Positions 63,201 to 64,000 of a stretch of DNA of 64,000 bases are shown here, in pieces. A model generated the notes under the pieces. It was not told the origin of the DNA and made no database searches. It saw nothing but the letters and a program-made list of their open reading frames with translations. This DNA is from Ruania halotolerans (GTDB lineage Bacteria > Actinomycetota > Actinomycetes > Actinomycetales > Beutenbergiaceae): contig NZ_CP088017.1 of the NCBI RefSeq assembly GCF_021049285.1, positions 1,225,380-1,289,379 on the forward strand, written 5' to 3'. A program made the translations under genes and the position numbers. Positions within the stretch are counted from its first letter, which is position 1; each line of letters starts with the position of its first letter.

Positions 63201-63628
63201 CGACGGTGACGTCCACACCCGAGGGAGTGAGCGCATCACCATCGTGGACCGGTCAAGGCGACGAAGGTGCTGCCGCGAACGTGGTGGCCACTGATGTGGC
63301 CTTGGGAGCCGATGTGACCCACACCTACCAGGTGCAAGTCACCTCGACCCTCGATGAGGATCAGACCAATGCCAGCACGTTCAGTTGCGAGGACGGCGAC
63401 TCCGACGGAAACACCGGATTCACCAACGTCGCCGGACTCAACCACAACGGCCTCAGCGACCAAGCCAACGCCTGCGCCACACCGGACGAACCGCCGGACT
63501 TGCCCGCGACCGGTGCGACCGTCGGTTGGGTCGCGGCCGCAGCTGCTCTCCTGCTGCTGCTCGGGCTCGCGACGGTGGTGATCACGCGCCGCCGTAGCAG
63601 TCGCCTGGAATCAGGTGATCAAGCGTAG
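57263..63628 (+). CDS. LPXTG-anchored surface protein with DUF11-like repeats
   Basis: The ATG at 57263 (or GTG 57260) follows AGAGGGG and gives about 2121 residues. A long signal peptide (about 1-50, cleavage near AQA-A) leads a secreted protein. Residues about 50-560 are a non-repeated head. A DUF11-like block SVDKTVDPSVVDPGGSATFTVTYSADG follows, then a middle region (about 710-1000), then seven 150-residue repeats (about 1010-2070). The end DLPATGATVGWVAAAAALLLLLG...RRRSS is a sortase signal (LPATG), one membrane helix and a basic tail. It would be linked to the wall and extend outward as a stalk or adhesin. Codon use shifts at about 59,380-60,720, where GGT, GAT and TCG become frequent. 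Confidence 0.92.
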   Translation: MMSRQSGSGRSSGGFAFRAVTTTRWAAVLALALVGALVTSMVAAIPAQAATVYELEGEWDDDTPDTVQTGDSIAATWWANVNDDAAAPGNEPVDNVTITMTVVGGVFDEIPPACLTHEDDPSLDPESAIIDDGATLVCNGGTFDEGTALRLNASVTVTALDGETISMSATVADQQAELPEIDVQNDFLMDIHWEENRGGVPNNGDSRDVSFNWTLFHGAFSADGPASQTYTLSVSNSVGATMQVGPEACSPFTTGSATGHPWSGGDHPTEQLAPFVADCTLERINNSTYELTLSGIDYSHAQVPTEDSADGPLPTSPVAVASGLVQIRVITESNSGQVTMDSSAPTYPSPSGALSEDDPENNTSTVSWTSGVYSSGWLPGYTGSSAGQWTDTYRVSPGSEVRSGVGVNYRNADETATVGGVCQILDTDHVTYTGHDIVDAHNNTVELDVPVEYLVSATPLADPNGLEPCGDDTLNWVPEPPADLSLVRAVRSQYDIADVGTDTWVNLRVLQEVDEGAGADQDIWTWSGQRSTQGSADWIYSGRSMDPDDVTSFGTLTPDARYPFATQGRDVLRVSSVTPSVDKTVDPSVVDPGGSATFTVTYSADGVGDIVETVDDYEIVDTLPAGMTYVAGSSSVGSEPEIDGSTLTWTLDGVPTNEDQTLTYSVAIADDVDSGDRLENSVTGTVDGVTSDAATAAVTVNTAGATSIVKTADQELIPNVSGDGVGEGSWTVDVVSEDPSAQVFTDTIDILPYNGDGRGTDMAGTYQLSGPVLVSMGATVYYTTADPATLSDDPADVANGAAGDPAGNTVGWSTTFDADATAVRVITDELEPRGAFNFTVPIVTEGMDSGDTLVNRAQGRAENTRLVMRTSAETSIATYYSANLKKYVQDVDGVWHDANDPVTYPEFHIGDTVRYRVVVTNTGQGTLTDIVVSDDLQPELGAFTIDSLAPGAEESHEYEIVLEEPVGEDAVVNTACAEAAIPDDSVDENGDPLAPDINCDPAGFTPRGDTEHSKELVSATPIGGGQWEIVYGITVESIETPATDYSLIDELHFTDQATITSAEVTASPADVVLSDPAWDGQENLTITGYAEIEGMDNPDYEPHVYEVTVVADVPLQLDGAGSGADDPTACGEDGDATDRAFTNTSELTKSNGETEDDWACAELPSIDIDKSITDGPVPNGDGTWTVSYDVVATNDGAADGDYDVTDRMSAGGDLDVVSTAIVGTPDGVTANAGWTGLGAEGAAENVIAEGVSLPGGGVHTYQVEVVLGMAEGIEGPPNVDECPAEPGGEGGGLANTAEIVHNDLTEADEECTSVAAIVIEKSISSGPVPNGDGTFTITYDLVAENIGGAAGDYDLADRLQYGEGIEITSAAIITAPEGVTTNADWSGQGEVDAAENVVATGVTLEMDGVHTYQVQVTVQLDEDTIDASVLECPEPGSGESGGLANSTELDHNGIVDEDEVCASLPLIDIAKTISEGPVANGDGTWTISYELVATNTGGAAGDYDLTDRLLYGEGIVVEEAGVVVMPDGVETNAGWTGQGDVGTPENVISTDVTLAEESAHTYQVDVTVSLDLATVTPEALECPEPGSGQSGGLANSTELTHNGEDRDDDVCAPLPLITIIKSLAGPVMPVEDQDGVYDVTYELLVTNSGEGAGVYDLSDTLAPGEGIEVVGVQEVTTDAPEAVLNDGFDGVEDTVIVTDQPIAGAVEGPVEHTYEVSVRYSADLFDVEVPTDGMCTTADGGPVPGALNNEATVEWNGIEDEDEECILPGKPTLDKELVTATPVGGGQWEVVYDLTVGNVGGEATSYDLDDEFLFAEEVTVAGVQVAGPAGVTLEDAFDGDGNTRIATDVTIAGLDADDYAPHVYTVTVVADVPLQFDEPDADGTGSPACTEPGGSNSLEQGLNNAATLTDENGNESTDTDCAALPSIEIAKQVSGDPVVDANGEWTVTYEITATNDGAAEGLYTLTDQLRFGAGITITSATVTSTPEGVSASPSWTGQGDEGAAANVVATDVALGADVTHTYQVQVTSTLDEDQTNASTFSCEDGDSDGNTGFTNVAGLNHNGLSDQANACATPDEPPDLPATGATVGWVAAAAALLLLLGLATVVITRRRSSRLESGDQA
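60292..63480 (+). repeat. Seven coding tandem repeats of about 450-470 bp
   Basis: Units begin at about 60292, 60751, 61207, 61651, 62098, 62566 and 63031. Units 2, 3, 4 and 7 share PVPNGDGTWTVSYDVVATN-like starts, GAAGDYDLTDRL, NAGWTGQG and HTYQVQVT. Units 1 and 6 form a second type with GGGQWEIVY and PHVYEVTVVADVPLQ. Unit 5 is a third type. Adjacent units 3 and 4 are close at the DNA level (for example the block near 61556 and its copy near 62004). The A-B-B-B-C-A-B order points to unequal exchange. Confidence 0.8.
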
Positions 63629-63654
63629 AGCAAGCCCACTCAGGTGAGCATGTC

Positions 63655-63694
63655 AAGGTGCCGTCCGCCATCATGGCGGGCGGCACCTTTGTCT
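63655..63694 (+). terminator. Rho-independent terminator after the DUF11 gene
   Basis: AAGGTGCCGTCCGCC and GGCGGGCGGCACCTT pair over 15 positions (one T-G wobble) around ATCAT, followed by TTGTCT. The hairpin begins 26 bases after the stop. Because the stem is flanked by AA and TT, it could also stop transcripts from the convergent gene at 63789. Confidence 0.82.
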
Positions 63695-63788
63695 CACGCG
63701 ATCGACGCACCTTCATCCACGGGACCTGGATGCGCGCCTCGATGGGGAAGGTGCGCCACCGATGGCGGAGCCGGGAATCAACAGCAGT

Positions 63789-63998
63789 CTATGGACGGTG
63801 CAGGAGTCGGTGTCGAGCGACAAGGAGCATCACGCCACCAGCGATCATTCCCGCTCCGACAACAGGCCCCGGCTCGGAGGTTTCCGTGTCCGGTGGCGAT
63901 ACCGGCCCCGCAGCCGCACGTGCTGGGGCCGTGTGGACTGTGGCCACCTGATACGAGCACTGCCACTCATGCGCACGTGGTTGTACGGCTGTGACGCA
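63789..63998 (-). CDS. C-terminus of a secreted or wall protein (partial)
   Basis: On the minus strand an open frame runs in from the window edge to a TAG at 63791-63789, giving 70 codons without a start. The end reads SPPDTETSEPGPVVGAGM, then IAGGVMLLVARHRLLHRP: an acidic Pro/Thr/Glu-rich stretch, one hydrophobic helix and a short basic tail. That is the usual C-terminus of a secreted, membrane-anchored protein. No LPXTG is present, so it is more likely a membrane tail than a sortase substrate. Two cysteines lie in the visible upstream part (CVTAVQPRAHEWQCSYQV). It is convergent with the DUF11 gene and shares its terminator. Confidence 0.6.
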   Translation of the reverse strand, partial: CVTAVQPRAHEWQCSYQVATVHTAPARAAAGPVSPPDTETSEPGPVVGAGMIAGGVMLLVARHRLLHRP

Positions 63999-64000
63999 GA

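Overview
The window is high-GC, gene-dense actinobacterial DNA. It carries a WhiB-family regulator, DUF3499 and DUF5719 proteins, a TIGR03089 protein, GTG starts, four-base ATGA/GTGA gene overlaps, and a DtxR/IdeR-type iron box. The gene mix (DUF11 repeat surface protein with LPXTG anchor, many wall-polysaccharide glycosyltransferases, FatB/YclQ-type siderophore importer) points to a Gram-positive member of Micrococcales, perhaps near Ruaniaceae or Beutenbergiaceae. That placement is inference. No rRNA, tRNA, CRISPR array, transposase or phage gene was seen.

Region 1 (1-20 kb) starts with the tail of a GAF-ANTAR regulator. It then holds a surface-polysaccharide block: an ABC exporter, two GT4-like glycosyltransferases, wecB (UDP-GlcNAc 2-epimerase), a second GT pair, a membrane-anchored methyltransferase, two large related GT2 enzymes, wecC, an amidohydrolase and another GT2. 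A two-gene MNT-HEPN toxin-antitoxin-like pair sits between the second glycosyltransferase gene and a broken duplicate of part of it. Three phased 20-bp repeats lie upstream of the pair.

Region 2 (19.7-30.8 kb) is a conserved actinobacterial housekeeping block: NAD-dependent epimerase, manA, TIGR03089 protein, WhiB, a giant membrane GT2, DUF5719 protein, a metallopeptidase-like protein with a degenerate HExxH, DUF3499, manB and a Trm112-like protein.

Region 3 (30.8-48 kb) is a second polysaccharide block. It has a Wzm/Wzt-type ABC exporter in an operon with a nucleotide-sugar dehydrogenase and a glycosyltransferase, two more glycosyltransferases, an unknown protein, two acyltransferase-3/SGNH O-acylases, an AsnB-like protein in low-GC DNA, a UDP-glucose-type dehydrogenase, a MalY-type aminotransferase and an MFS carrier. 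WecB plus the three dehydrogenases predict UDP-ManNAc, UDP-ManNAcA and probably UDP-GlcA. The exported product is therefore likely a uronic-acid-rich (teichuronic-type) wall glycan, O-acylated and possibly amidated.

Region 4 (48-64 kb) has ahcY, nhaA, an iron-box-controlled siderophore ABC importer (binding lipoprotein, two permeases, ATPase), a divergent RDD/SpoIIM-type pair, and a 2.1-kaa LPXTG-anchored DUF11 repeat protein. It ends with the C-terminus of a second, convergent wall or membrane protein.

A recurring regulatory pattern is a TAnnnT hexamer 6-7 nt before the start codon, with no Shine-Dalgarno sequence. It occurs at six genes and suggests leaderless transcription.
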